Below, piece by piece: positions 1-10,915 of a stretch of DNA of 64,000 nt. Under the pieces are notes generated by a model that saw only the letters and a list, made by a program, of their open reading frames with translations, searched no databases and was not told where the DNA came from. Source of the DNA: Sorghum bicolor (taxonomy: Eukaryota > Streptophyta > Magnoliopsida > Poales > Poaceae). Both the position numbers and the translations under genes were made by a program. Location of the stretch: contig NC_012875.2 of NCBI RefSeq assembly GCF_000003195.3, positions 14,804,512 through 14,868,511 of the forward strand, in the 5' to 3' direction. Position 1 is the stretch's first letter, and each line of letters starts with the position of its first letter.

Positions 1-178
1 TTGTAATCTGTGATGGTGATGCTTGATCATGTACGATCTTGGTTGTATGTTGGTTGAATCGAGGTCTTTTGAGATTTCGTCGGACTACCGGGTTTATATG
101 GGTTCAAGTCCATTGGCTTGACTACCTCCGTGGTCGCTAATTCACTTGAATTCTTATAAATTGGACGGTTCTGCTACA
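1..178 (+). repeat. Element A 5' LTR, 3' end only
   Basis: Nearly identical to 11098-11274, with a few substitutions. It ends in CTGCTACA, the CA terminus of the LTR, directly before the primer binding site. Confidence 0.93.
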
Positions 179-180
179 GC

Positions 181-192
181 TGGCATCAGAGC
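181..192 (+). promoter_or_regulatory. Element A primer binding site (initiator tRNA-Met type)
   Basis: TGGCATCAGAGC lies two bases after the LTR end. It differs at one base from TGGTATCAGAGC, the complement of the 3' end of plant initiator tRNA-Met used by many LTR elements. Confidence 0.85.
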
Positions 193-1110
193 AAGATTAA
201 GCATATAACCATCATAGATGTATTTGAAATCAAATGAATTTTTGTTTTCTCAAACTAATTTGGCAAATTAGGTTATATATAGGGTTGTTTTAAAAAGGTT
301 TTGATAACTTATACCATGCCAGTGGTCATGCCCTTTATGCCCATATAAGGACATCTAGGTGGCTTATTATTACTAACATGGGGGTTTTCCTTTCGTCGTC
401 CATATGGCGTGCAATTATATGGATACCGCTTACTTAAGTGGTAATGAATGCCTCACATACCTCTACGCCATGGTAAGCATTGTTTGTTTTCTTTCATCGT
501 CCATACGGCGTGAAATTGTATGGATGCCACTTGCTTGAGTGGTAATGTATGGATCTTTATGCCTCTACGCTATGGTAAGTGTGAGCTGTGAGAGCATGAC
601 CGTCCAACCGTCGGTCTAGGGGAGTGTTAGTTGTGGTTACTGGAATATTTACATGTTTCACACATGTATATATGAAGGTACTTAATTGTGGGTAGTAGGT
701 GCAGCCATGTATACATATTTGATGTATACGTGGGTGTATCCCAAATGGGTAGTGTGCTGCGATATATGTTCGGTAATATATATCGGAGTACCTAACTTGA
801 ATGTTGATGATTGGATTTACATTTCTGCATTTATGCTATTCTGGGGCTGGGCTGAAATGAAATCTTCTGCAGGTACACTAACAACGAAACGTGTAGACCG
901 TGTAGTTGCGTATAAAGAGTGCACGTATGTATGCCACCGACTATATCGTTAGAACTTTCTTCTAGGAATGGAAAGGACGTATGGAACGTGCATGCATCAT
1001 GAATCATCCATACATTCTTTATGCAATACTTGGGTATTAAATTCTGAAAATATGATTCTTTATCTCTCCTTGTAATTAATCTCCCTTACTCAAATGTGGT
1101 CTTTCTACAG
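193..1110 (+). other. Element A leader, non-coding, with duplicated splice-donor unit
   Basis: About 0.9 kb between primer site and ORF0 without a convincing coding frame. Two imperfect copies of a roughly 100-base unit (about 391-491 and 492-590) each contain CTCTACGC followed by a GGTAAG donor (473 and 575). The second, GGTAAGTGTGAGC, is shared with element B at 22193. The leader ends in the pyrimidine-rich, CAG-ending stretch at 1083-1110, directly before the ORF0 ATG. Confidence 0.7.
575..580 (+). promoter_or_regulatory. Conserved 5' splice donor in the Del leader
   Basis: GTAAGT after a G, in a block (CTACGCT.TG then GTAAGTGTGAGCTGTGAGAG) preserved in element B at 22193 although the surrounding leader has diverged. 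It is a full match to the plant donor consensus. Candidate acceptors are the CAG at 1108-1110 (ORF0) and at 2431-2433 (gag). Confidence 0.55.
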
Positions 1111-2034
1111 ATGGCAGCCCCGCACGCGAGTGAGACTTTCCTGGACATGTTTGGCACTCCTACCTTGTTGTGGAGGGTGCTAAGTTCAGTTGGACATGAG
1201 GAACCACCTAAGTACACTTGGACTGAGTCTGAGCATGCAGGGGCCTTACCTTGGGTAGATGTCCAAATTACAGTTCCCCCTTGTCCAAATAACCCACAGT
1301 GGCTAGGTTGGTTAGTTGAGTGTGATGGCCAAACTCCTTGGGAGGGTGCCCAAGTAGCAGCCCTAGAGGTTTTGCTAGAGATTTGCCAAGAGCATGGTGA
1401 TGAGCTAGTGAATGGCCCAGCAGGATCCATCCCCAGAGTGAGTGTGACTGACACATTTATGTCTCAGATTGAGGATGAGTCTTTAGAGATGATAGAAACC
1501 CTGCTAGGATATAGCTCTAGCCCTGCCATGAGTGCCATGCTAGCGGTACTTAAGCTGTACTATGTGCGCCAGGACACCTACATAGATGCCATGCTAGCGC
1601 TTCAATGAGCTCAAGTTGGGCAGCGCAAACTGCGCAAGCGAGTGCGCAAGCATCGCAAGGCTTTTATGAATGAACAAGCTGAAATCTAAAACTATCATAC
1701 CGCTCTGCAAGCCCGCCGCAACCAAGTTGAGAATGCAGTTAGAGAGCGCAATGAGGCACAAGCCCGCATGATGCAAATGACTAGAGAAAGAGATGAGGCT
1801 ATGCGCTTGGCTGAAAATAGAGAAGCTGCTAGAGTTAGAGCCTTGTTCCATGCTGAAATGAGAGAGGAAGAGCTGATTACTAGGATTGCTGAGCTGCAGT
1901 TAGATGTCCATCGCTTAAATAATATTATAAATCCTATTCCACATCCGGCCCCTTTTAATCAAGAGGAGGTTCCTAGTGAAGAAGATCAGGATGATGGCAT
2001 CATTTCTAATGGAGAATCTGATGAAGATATGTAG
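1111..2034 (+). pseudogene. ORF0 of element A: extra Del ORF, dsRBD-like fold pattern plus coiled coil
   Basis: The ATG follows directly on a splice-acceptor-like CTTTCTACAG. One frame runs to 2034 but has stops at 1606 (TGA) and 1687 (TAA). Residues 1-110 contain the motif LLWRVLxSVG, a PPxY stretch, a tryptophan-rich strand region and GQTPWEGAQ followed by a helix (AALEVLLEICQ). The alternation helix-strand-strand-strand-helix resembles a double-stranded RNA binding domain; this is inference from pattern only. The middle is highly charged and likely coiled coil, ending in HRLNNIINPIPHP; the last 25 residues are strongly acidic. Element B has the same protein at 22690-23778. It is not gag, protease or polymerase, and I do not recognise a named family. 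The position between primer site and gag suggests an accessory function. Confidence 0.7.
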
Positions 2035-2433
2035 CCTAGCAATAATTTCACGTTCATGTATCAGTTCCATCTCTTTGTATAATGGACATGTAATCTGAAT
2101 TTTATTGAGACTTTGTGTATTTGGCCATGGTGCCCCTCCTGTAAAAACCTTAAGTGTGGCAATGACTCTATGTAACCCTATGCACTTATTGTGACGCTCC
2201 ATGTTTATGTTGAGCCTAAATAATTCTCTGCAATGTCTTTAATCTTTGAGAAATTGTGGCTGTGATTGATCGCGAGAATAACCAAGTGTCATAGAAGATA
2301 TTCTCTTATTGTACATGGATTATTGTGCCTTAATTTATGTGAATTTACTTTATTAAATTCCGTATGGCAGCAATTGAAGTTCATGACAATTATATCTGTT
2401 GCCTGAAACAATCGCTTGGTATGCCTTGTGCAG
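2035..2433 (+). other. Element A spacer between ORF0 and gag
   Basis: AT-rich, with no coding frame supported. It ends in TTGTGCAG directly before the gag ATG, another acceptor-like sequence. Confidence 0.6.
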
Positions 2434-5400
2434 ATGGCTCGCAATACTCGCTCCGGTCACAACGAGGTGCCGCCACCACCACCTCCTCCCCCGCCTACGC
2501 CTACTAAGCTATTGGCAGCTCTTGTTATGGTCCAACGCATGCTCAATGAGGCTATGCAAACTATGGCGTAGCACAACCGGGGTGGTCACCATGTACGTCA
2601 AGGTGGAGATGCCAATCAGTACAGTAGTTTTAAGGATTTCCAGGACACGAAACCGCCGCTTTTCAAGGAGGCTGTGGAACCTCTGGAAGCTGATGAATGG
2701 CTCAACACTCTTGAGCAGAAATTCCATTTACTGAGGGTGACCGAAGAGCAAAAGGCGGAATATGCAGCCCACCAGTTGGAGGGCAAAGCAGGTGTCTGGT
2801 GGAGTCATTACAGGATCAGCTTGCCTGCCAATGCTGTTGTAACCTAGGATCAGTTTACAACTGCTTTCAGAAATACTTACATTCCCCAAGGCTTAATGAC
2901 TATCAAGCACACCGAGTTCATGAACCTGACACAAGGCACTAAAAGCTTGACTGAGTATCTCCATGCTTTTAATAATTTGTCTCGCTATGCTCCTGAGATG
3001 GTTGACACCGAAGCCAAGAAGCTCACTAGTTTCAAGAGAGGGTTGGGACCCAAGTTGTCCAAGAATATGGCTGGTAACAAGAGTACCACCTTTAATGAGT
3101 TTGTAAGTGATGCGTTGACTCAAGAGAACTCCAATGCCGTGTATGCTGCGTCCAAGAACCGCAAGAGGGCCTATGAGGCAGGTGCTTCGCAGTCCAAGGC
3201 TCCAGTGGCAAGCAAACCAGCCTATCGCCCACCCAATGCTGTGACAAGGTATAGGCTGCCGCAGAAAAAGTCCAATGTGAAGACGGGAGTACGCAAGTCC
3301 TTCACAGTTGCTCTCCCAAGAGGTGCCACGGGTCAAGGAGGTCCCAAGACTCCTCCTGATAACCGCCCCTGCTTCAATTGTAAGCAAGTTGGTCACTGGG
3401 CGAGGGATTGCCCTTATCCTAAGAGAAATTCTACAGCTGGAGGCAATAACCGTATTGGTCGTGTGCACTACACCACGGTTGAAGAAATCCCTGAGGGTGA
3501 AGCAGTCACCGCTGGTATGTTCCTTGTAAATCAACACCCTGCAGTTGTCTTGTTTGATTCTGGAGCTTCGCATTCATTTATGAGTCAAGCATTTGCATCC
3601 AAGCATGGACAACATGTAGTTGATCTTGACAGTGGCAAGTTTTGCATTAGTGCTGCTGGGAACCAAATTTCCACGAACCAATTAGTGAAGGACGTGAATA
3701 TTGCTATTGAGGGTCGTAAATTTTCAGCAAATCTTGTAATTTTGCCAGGTTTGGGCATAGATGTTATTTTAGGGATGAATTGGATGAGAAATAATGGGGT
3801 ACTAATAGACACCTCCACGAGGGTGGTTATGTTGCGAGAGCCTGATAGCAAAGAAGCCTTCTTAGTCCAGCTTCCCAAGAGTGATGACTTTCGTCGTGCT
3901 GCTAATGCCATTCGACCACTCACTTTGGCAGAGATTCCGGTAGTGTGTGAGTTTCCGGACGTCTTTCCAGAGGATCTGCCCGGGTTGCCACCGGACAGGG
4001 ACATTGAGTTTAAAATTGATCTAATTCCGGGTACCGCACCTATCTCTAGAAGGCCATATCGAATGCCACCCAACGAATTGGCAGAGTTGAAAAAGCAATT
4101 GCAAGAACTTCTTGAAAAAGGTCTTATTCGGCCTAGTTCTTCTCCATGGGGTTGTCCGGCTCTCTTTGTCAAGAAGAAGGACAAGTCTCTACGTATGTGT
4201 GTAGACTATCATCCGCTGAATGCCGTGACCATTAAAAACAAGTATCCATTGCCTCGCATCGATATCCTATTTGATCAATTAGCCAAGGCCAAGGTATTCT
4301 CCAAGATTGATCTGAGATTTGGTTATCATCAAATCAAGATCCGACCTGAAGACATTCCTAAAATAGCTTTCTCTACCAGGTATGGGTTGTATGAGTATTT
4401 AGTCATGTCCTTTGGTCTGACTAATGCCCCTGCTCATTTCATGTACCTAATGAATTCGGTGTTCATGCCTGAACTGGATAAGTTTGTGGTGGTGTTCATC
4501 GATGATATATTGGTGTATTCTGAAAATGCACAAGAACATGAGAAGCATCTTCGGATTGTACTCACTAGATTGCAAGAACATCAGCTCTATGCCAAGTTCA
4601 GCAAGTGTGAGTTTTGGCTGAAGAAAGTCCCTTTCTTAGGCCATATTTTATCCGAAGAGGGTATTTCTGTTGACCTGTCAAAGGTGCAGGAGGTTCTAGA
4701 CTGGAAGGCCCCGACTTCAGTGCATGAAGTCCGGAGTTTTCTCGGTCTAGCTGGATATTATCGGTGCTTTATTCCAGACTTCTCAAAAATAGCTAAACCT
4801 ATGACCAAGCTACTACAAAAAGATGTGAAGTTTGTGTGGTCCGAGGAGTGTGAAGTTGCTTTCACCACTTTACGCCATTTGCTGACCACCGCTCCTGTTC
4901 TGGCACAGCCTAACATTGAAAAGCCATTTGATGTCTTTTGTGATGCATCTGGCACTGGCCTAGGTTGTGTGCTTATGCAAGAAGGCCGAGTTATTGCCTA
5001 TGCTTCTCGGCAGCTGAGGAAACATGAAGCCAACTACCCTACTCATGATCTAGAGTTAGCAGCAGTTATACATGCATTGAAACTCTCGAGACATTATCTG
5101 TTGGGTAATCTTTGTCACATTTACACTGACCATAAGAGCCTCAAATATATATTCACACAACCCGAGCTGAATATGAGACAAAGAAGATCGCTGGAGTTGA
5201 TAAAAGACTACAATTTAGAAGTGCACTATCATCTAGGCAAAGCCAATGTTGTAGCCGATGCTCTCAGTCGGAAACAACATGTTAGACCTCTCCTGGAGGA
5301 AGGCTTCAATTTATTGCATCCTGTCGTCCTACACAACATCATAGTCAGCTGCTCGTTAGAAAGTCAAATCATACAGCTCCAAAAATCTGATCCTGGTATT

Positions 5401-6839
5401 TTTCATATTAAGAGAAAAATGCAAGAGCAAGACACCAAGCATTTCCGGGTAGATGAGAAGGGTGTACTGTGGTTTGACAATCGACTAGTTGTACCTAAAG
5501 ACCGTGACCTACGCAACAAAATTTTAGAAGAAGCTCATTCTTCCAAGTTGTCCATTCATCCTGGTAGTAGCAAGATGTACCAAGACTTGAGACCTCGTTT
5601 CTGGTGGACCAAAATGAAGAAAGAGATAGCAGCTTATGTTGCTAGATGTGATACTTGCTGCAGAGTAAAGGCAGTTCACCTCAAACCTGCAAGGTTTATT
5701 GCAACCTTTGTCGATTCCAGGTTGGAAGTGGCTAAGAAATCAGCATGCATTTCATTGTTGGACTTCCCCTTACTCAAAAGGGACACAATTCCATATGGGT
5801 GATTGTTGACCGTTTGACCAAGTCAGCTCATTTTATTCCTGTACACTCTACATACCGACCATCCGACTATGCTGAGTTGTACTTCTCTCATATCGTTAAA
5901 TTGCACGGAGTGCCTCGCACTATTATTTCTGATAGAGGTCCTCAGTTCACTGCTCGCTTTTGGGAGCATCTGCATTCAATCCTTGGTACAAAGTTGGTTC
6001 GCAGTTCAGCCTATCATCCTCAAACCTTCGGTCAGACTGAGCGTGTGATTCAAATTCTAGAGGATATGTTGAGGGCCTGTGTTATATCTTCCTAGGGTGC
6101 ATGGGAGAAATGGCTACCCTTAGCTGAATTCTCTTACAATAATAGTTATCAAGAAAGCATCCAAATGGCTCCTTTTGAAGCTTTGTATGGCCGCAAATGT
6201 AGAACTCCTCTAAACTGGGTCGAACCTGGTGAAAGGAGGTACTATGGAATTGACTTTGTCAAGGAAGCCGAAAAGCAAGTTCTCATTATCCAGCAACACA
6301 TGAGAGCTGCCCAGGCTAGACAGAAAAGCTATGCTGACCGAAGAAGAAAGCCAATTGAGTTCGAAGTAGGTGACTTTGTGTACATAAAAGTATCACCCGT
6401 GAAAGGAGTAAATCGCTTCGGCGTTAAAAGAAAGCTTGCCCCTAGGTATGTGGGTCCCTACCAAATCATCGAGAAGAGTGGCAAGGTAGCTTATAAAGTA
6501 CAACTACCTCCCAAAATGAGAGCTATTTTCCCCGTGTTCCACGTGTCTCAACTTAAGAAGTGTCTTCGTGTGCCCGAAGAGAGAGTTGAAACAAGAGATA
6601 TCAAGTTGCAGTCTGACCTATGTTACGAAGAAAAGCCTGTGCAAGTTCTTGATGTCAAGGAACGGGTTACTCGTGGGAGAGTGATCAAACTTTTTAGAGT
6701 TTAATGGAACCGTCAAAACGAGAGAGATGCCACTTGGGAAAGCGAGGACTATTTACAAGTAACTTATCCCTCATTCTACGAAAAATGGTACGTCTTTCAA
6801 ATCTCGGGACGAGATTTTTGTAAGGGGGGAGGGCTGTAA
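2434..6839 (+). pseudogene. Element A gag-pol polyprotein (gag, PR, RT, RNase H, INT, chromodomain), disrupted
   Basis: Starts at the ATG after a CAG acceptor. Gag begins with a polyproline run and carries a CCHC knuckle ([14 protein letters not shown], near 3370). Protease has [10 protein letters not shown] (catalytic Asp near 3555). Reverse transcriptase has the FIDD catalytic box at 4496-4507, then RNase H (FCDASG, TDHKSL). Integrase keeps TIISDRGPQF and the tail ends in a chromodomain-like WESEDYL. Breaks: TAG at 2569, TAG at 2845 (element B has Trp there), at least two frameshifts between about 5685 and 5745 at the start of the integrase core, TAG at 6093 and TAA at 6702. No stop precedes the polypurine tract, so the last frame reads into the LTR. 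The family is usually a single frame of about 1500 codons. Non-functional as it stands. Confidence 0.95.
6821..6834 (+). promoter_or_regulatory. Element A polypurine tract
   Basis: TAAGGGGGGAGGGC directly before the LTR start TGTAACAC; the same tract occurs in B (36514-36527) and, reversed, in C (63205-63218). It primes plus-strand DNA synthesis. Confidence 0.9.
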
Positions 6840-7479
6840 CACTCCTAGTGTTAGCTTGCATGTTAACCATGAGCATTACATCAACATAAGCATCATCATG
6901 ATCACTCATGAGCATCATACCATGATCACATGCCATCTATTACATGCACCATGTGATTGACTTTGCTTGTGTGACTTGAATTGAGTGACTAAGGGGTAGC
7001 CAATGCAAACAATTGTACATTGTCTTCCAAAATACCTCAATCATGTTTAGAATATCATTTGGAGCAAAGTTCATGTTGAAGGTTTTGGCCAAAAATGCCC
7101 CTAAGTTATGGTTAACCCTAGAATGACCTTTTTGACCCCCCTAGACCTCTTTTCAAAGATGTTTTATGAAACTGGTGTTAGAAACCTTGCATGTCTTTGA
7201 CACCTGAAACAAAGTTGTGGATAATTTCATAAGCTACAAAAGTTATGTTGATGACTTATTATGAAAAACCTTGGAACACATCCAAAATTCACTCACAAGC
7301 CAAAAATCAAGGCTGATTTCACACTTAGCCGAATTTGGCTAAGTCTGGACTCACGCAGTTTCGACATAGGGTGATTGGGAGCTTTGTAGTTTGAAATCCA
7401 GACTGAGTTAGGCTTTGATCTTGTAATCAAAGTTGTAGAACTCGTGTAGCTCTATCCAGAGGATCAAATCCCAGCCAAA

Positions 7480-8290
7480 ACTACCGAGTGAGCTGAGAGT
7501 AAAACGTCGACGAACTTCGGGATTCAGTCACTGGCCACGGCGACTGAATCGCCCGATTCAGTTCGGACAGAAACCGCCTGCCGCCGCGTGTCCGGCCACC
7601 TAGCAGCCGTACGTCAACGGCGACCCCGCCTGTCAGCTCCCACGGCGTCCCTAAGTCGCCACGCACCGAGTGGACGCCTCAGACGCGCCCTCCACTCGCT
7701 CAACGCTGCTCATTTTGCCCCGCCGTCGCCTCGGTGAGCTCCGCCGTGCTTCGGCGAGCTTCTCCGGCCGTTCCACCGTGTCTCCAGCCAAGCTAGCCCG
7801 CCCAGAGCTCCGCCTCGACGTCCTCTACCTCGACGTCCACTCCATTCCCATAGCCGAGCACCGGTGAGGTCACATTGCCATCTCCGTCGCGAGCTCTACC
7901 TCGCCGGAGTTCACAGAGATCACCGGCAACGTGGCCAGACCTCTCTGGTTCGCCTCTGGCCGTGATTCTTCTTCCTATAGCTTCGCCTTGAGCCGCTCTT
8001 GCTCGTCCGCAAGCTCTACTGCGTCGCCATTGCCTAGATCCGCCGGCATAACGCCGCGCAGCGCCGCCGCTCCGCCATTCCCCACGGCGAGCACCTTAGG
8101 GTCCAGTAGAGCGCGGGTAAAGTAGGTCAACGGAGTCGCCTTAATGAGAGGAACACGTAGATGCCCTTGGATCCGGCGGAAACCTCGTCGTCATTGAGGT
8201 TTGCCGACGGCGAGCTTCTCCCCTGTCACTGTCTCACTGACGCGCGGGTCCCGGGTGTCAGCCTCTCCTCTCTCACCCCTCTGGTTCACT
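7480..8290 (+). other. GC-rich island inside element A LTR
   Basis: CpG-dense stretch, sharply different from the AT-rich sequence on both sides. All complete Del LTRs in the window have one (about 17940-18870, 37190-38115, and reversed 61780-62530). Open frames here are not conserved between copies, so it is more likely promoter or untranslated leader than coding. Confidence 0.55.
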
Positions 8291-9603
8291 GTTTTGCAGA
8301 GCCAATGCTATTTTTGTAAAGTCCATATCTGGAGTTTTAGAGATCCAATTGAAGTAATTCCAATTTTGCTAGGTTCCATTAGGAGTCTAGTTTTTAATAA
8401 AAATATGAAACATGTCATGTTTTTGCAGAAATAAATAGATATAAATTAATCTTGGATTTCTAGTGGGTAATTATATCTTGAAATCTATTGATCTGCTAGC
8501 CATGCAAATTTAGGGGGTTGTTACTTATGTTATGACTAGACTCTGATAAATTTATCATGATTTTTGGAAGCCTGGTTGTGGAGTTAAAAATAGTTCTTGC
8601 TTAAATAGGAGTTTCTTGTGGTATTTTTAATAATTAAGTTATAACTCCTCTTGTGGTGAAACTTGCTGAGTGTTGTACTTATATGTAGACAAGGCTAGGA
8701 AAAATCTGAAATCTGTTGTTTGACACTTTATGATAGGGTCTCACATTTATGCCTTGCATGCCTTATGTTAGTATAAGTAGCTTGCTGTAATTTTCTTAGG
8801 ATTTTTGGAACACTTGGAATGCATGTTCATTAAATTACCTTAATAATTAAATAAATGGAAAAGGTGATGATAGAAATGGGTTTAGACCTTGCCATGAGGT
8901 TTTCTGGTGTTTCTTAGATATGTTCTACCTACTGGTGCTATTGGATTTCCCCTTTGATACATTCTCAATAGGTGCAAAATATTATTTTTGCTATTTATGC
9001 CTTTCCTAGAGCATTTCTGTGTAGCTGATAGCAAATGCTTGAGAACTAGTTAAAGATTTTATTTTCTGGGAAGCTTGTCTACAACAAACTTGTAGCTAAC
9101 TTGCTAGTCTACATGGTGTCCAAGTTTCATGACATTTGGTTGAGTAGTTTAAAAGTTATGCATATTTCAAGTAGCTGCTGCAAAGTGCTTGCTCTCTGGA
9201 TTTTCCAGAACAGCCAGCCAACTTTACATGTTTTAGCATATTTCGGTTGGGAATCATGCTGGGATGTCTAAAAGTAAATTGTAGACAATTTGCTAAGCTT
9301 TCCAGAAAGTGCCTACTTGCTTAGTTTGGTTAAGAGATGCTTGAGTTATGGCTGAAACTTGCAACTGGTTGGTTTGTCTACTAAACCAGTGGCTAAGTAG
9401 GAGTAACTAGGAATTGTTTAACTTGTCCAATTAGTCTCTCTACCAGAGAAGAAGTATGTATTTACTTGTTATTCCATGACTCACTTAATCTTAGAAGTTT
9501 ATTCTCATGTTATACCTTGTTTTATGCCCCTTTGGCTCCTCATCTTGGCATCATGCATCATATGTGCATTCTCTATATTCATCTCCTTGTCATGCATCCA
9601 TAG

Positions 9604-10915
9604 GTGTACGCAAGGGTGTGACAGTGCTGGAGTTCGAGCTGCCGGAGCCAGAAGGACAGCAAGGGGAGCTACCTCAAGGAGTTGAGGAGGAGGAGGACTT
9701 GCCGGAGTGTCCTGACCATCGTCCCTCTACTTACGTCGAAGGCAAGCCCCGGAGCATTATAAGCCTCCTACTATTTTATTATCATGTCCAGCTATCAAAT
9801 GACTATGGTTTTATATTGTTGCATTAAGTGGTAGGCATTGATATGACACCCTTGCTGCATAATGACTACCTTGTCCACCACAAACTTCACCAAAGTAGGT
9901 CCAGGATCGAAGTAATGCTTAGCCATGCTTAGCTCGGTACAAGCTGGGTGATTTCCTGTCACCTGCGAGAGTTAGGTGGATGATGATCACGGTTGGCTAT
10001 ATTTGCTATCGTGGAAATAACCATGTGTTAATAATGAATTTGAGACCGGGCGGGATGATGATAGTGCAGCAACAAGGCATGGAGGTCTTGGGTGTGAATC
10101 TATCCCCGTCTGTGTCGTTTAAGGACCGAATCGCTGTACGTCCCCGTGTCATGTTGAACGCATGCCTATCACTTAGTTGGCCGGATAAGTCGTTCCGACC
10201 GCGAAGCCTACGAGTGCATCTCCAGCCGGATACCCCGTTCGGTTTAAGTGCGCAACCCAGTTGGTAGCAAGGATGTGCGGGGAGTCAAAGGCGTAAGACC
10301 GAGGTGTCAGGTTAGAGTCCTGACCCTGGCAGATTGGCGGTCCCTGGGGGTGCGGCGCCGTACGGACCCGCGAATAGGTCCGGAGTTGTGCTAAAGGTGA
10401 TCCGAGCTGCCGTCATGAAGTATGCTTGGGTGAGTGTTAGGAATACCCCTCTAGCTGGATAGGAATTGATTCGAATCACCGTCTCTCTCAGATAGTGAGA
10501 ACTTGACTTGGGCAGCGGCAACGTAGAATTCACTACACAAACTTAATGGTTATGATGAGAATGATGACAGCTATGTGAAAATCTGGATATGGTTATTATT
10601 GTAATGCTTAAATACACAAGTGTATGCTTAGAACAGGTGCTAATCTAGTGGATAGTTACTAAGTAACGAACTTGCTGCTGAAATATGATAAATGAGTTAC
10701 TTACAACAAAGGCTTTTATGCAAAAGGTGAGTCAAACCAGTCCACAAAGATCAGCCTTGCATAATCCTTGGTGTCACTTTATTTCTGGTTTATGACGGGT
10801 AAGTCTAGCTGAGTACATTCTCGTACTCAGGGTTTCATTTACCCCTGTTGCAGATGATGTCGTCTATCACGGCTATTGCGCTAACTGTCATCACCCAGCT
10901 GCAGATGATGAATAG
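9604..10915 (+). CDS. LTR-internal mini-gene, two exons with a GC-AG intron (element A copy)
   Basis: Exon a 9604-9741 follows an acceptor-like CATCCATAG and ends GTCGAAG before the GC donor GCAAGC; exon b 10854-10915 follows CCTGTTGCAG and ends in a TAG. The split codon (G plus AT) restores frame. Exon a is acidic and ends ECPDHRPSTYVE; exon b encodes DDVVYHGYCANCHHPAADDE then stop. Together they give CxxH and CxxC pairs, a possible zinc site. The same exons, lengths (138 versus 150, and 62 bases) and phase occur in B and C LTRs, with about half the exon b residues shared between A and B. The first exon and start codon are not resolved. Function unknown; no family recognised. Confidence 0.55.
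9890..10530 (+). other. Conserved non-coding block inside LTR intron
   Basis: About 640 bases of higher GC, shared with B (about 20530-21125 and 39775-40370) and, reversed, C (47150-47425 and 59823-60110). Hallmarks are TGTCATGTTGAACGCATGCC and TTAGTTGGCCGGATAA. Reading frames are not conserved, so it is more likely a regulatory or structured RNA segment. Confidence 0.5.
10809..10830 (+). repeat. Perfect hairpin upstream of LTR exon b acceptor
   Basis: Arms CTGAGTAC and GTACTCAG (8 bp, perfect) around loop ATTCTC. The second arm ends 23 bases before the acceptor AG, i.e. in the usual branch-point zone. Confidence 0.65.

Noticed and set aside
2893..4184. Minus-strand frames of 226 and 199 codons across A gag-protease
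   Set aside because: Antisense shadows of gag and protease; no motif and no promoter.
9980..10267. 95-codon frame in the conserved LTR block of A
   Set aside because: The frame is not kept in B or C although the DNA is similar.
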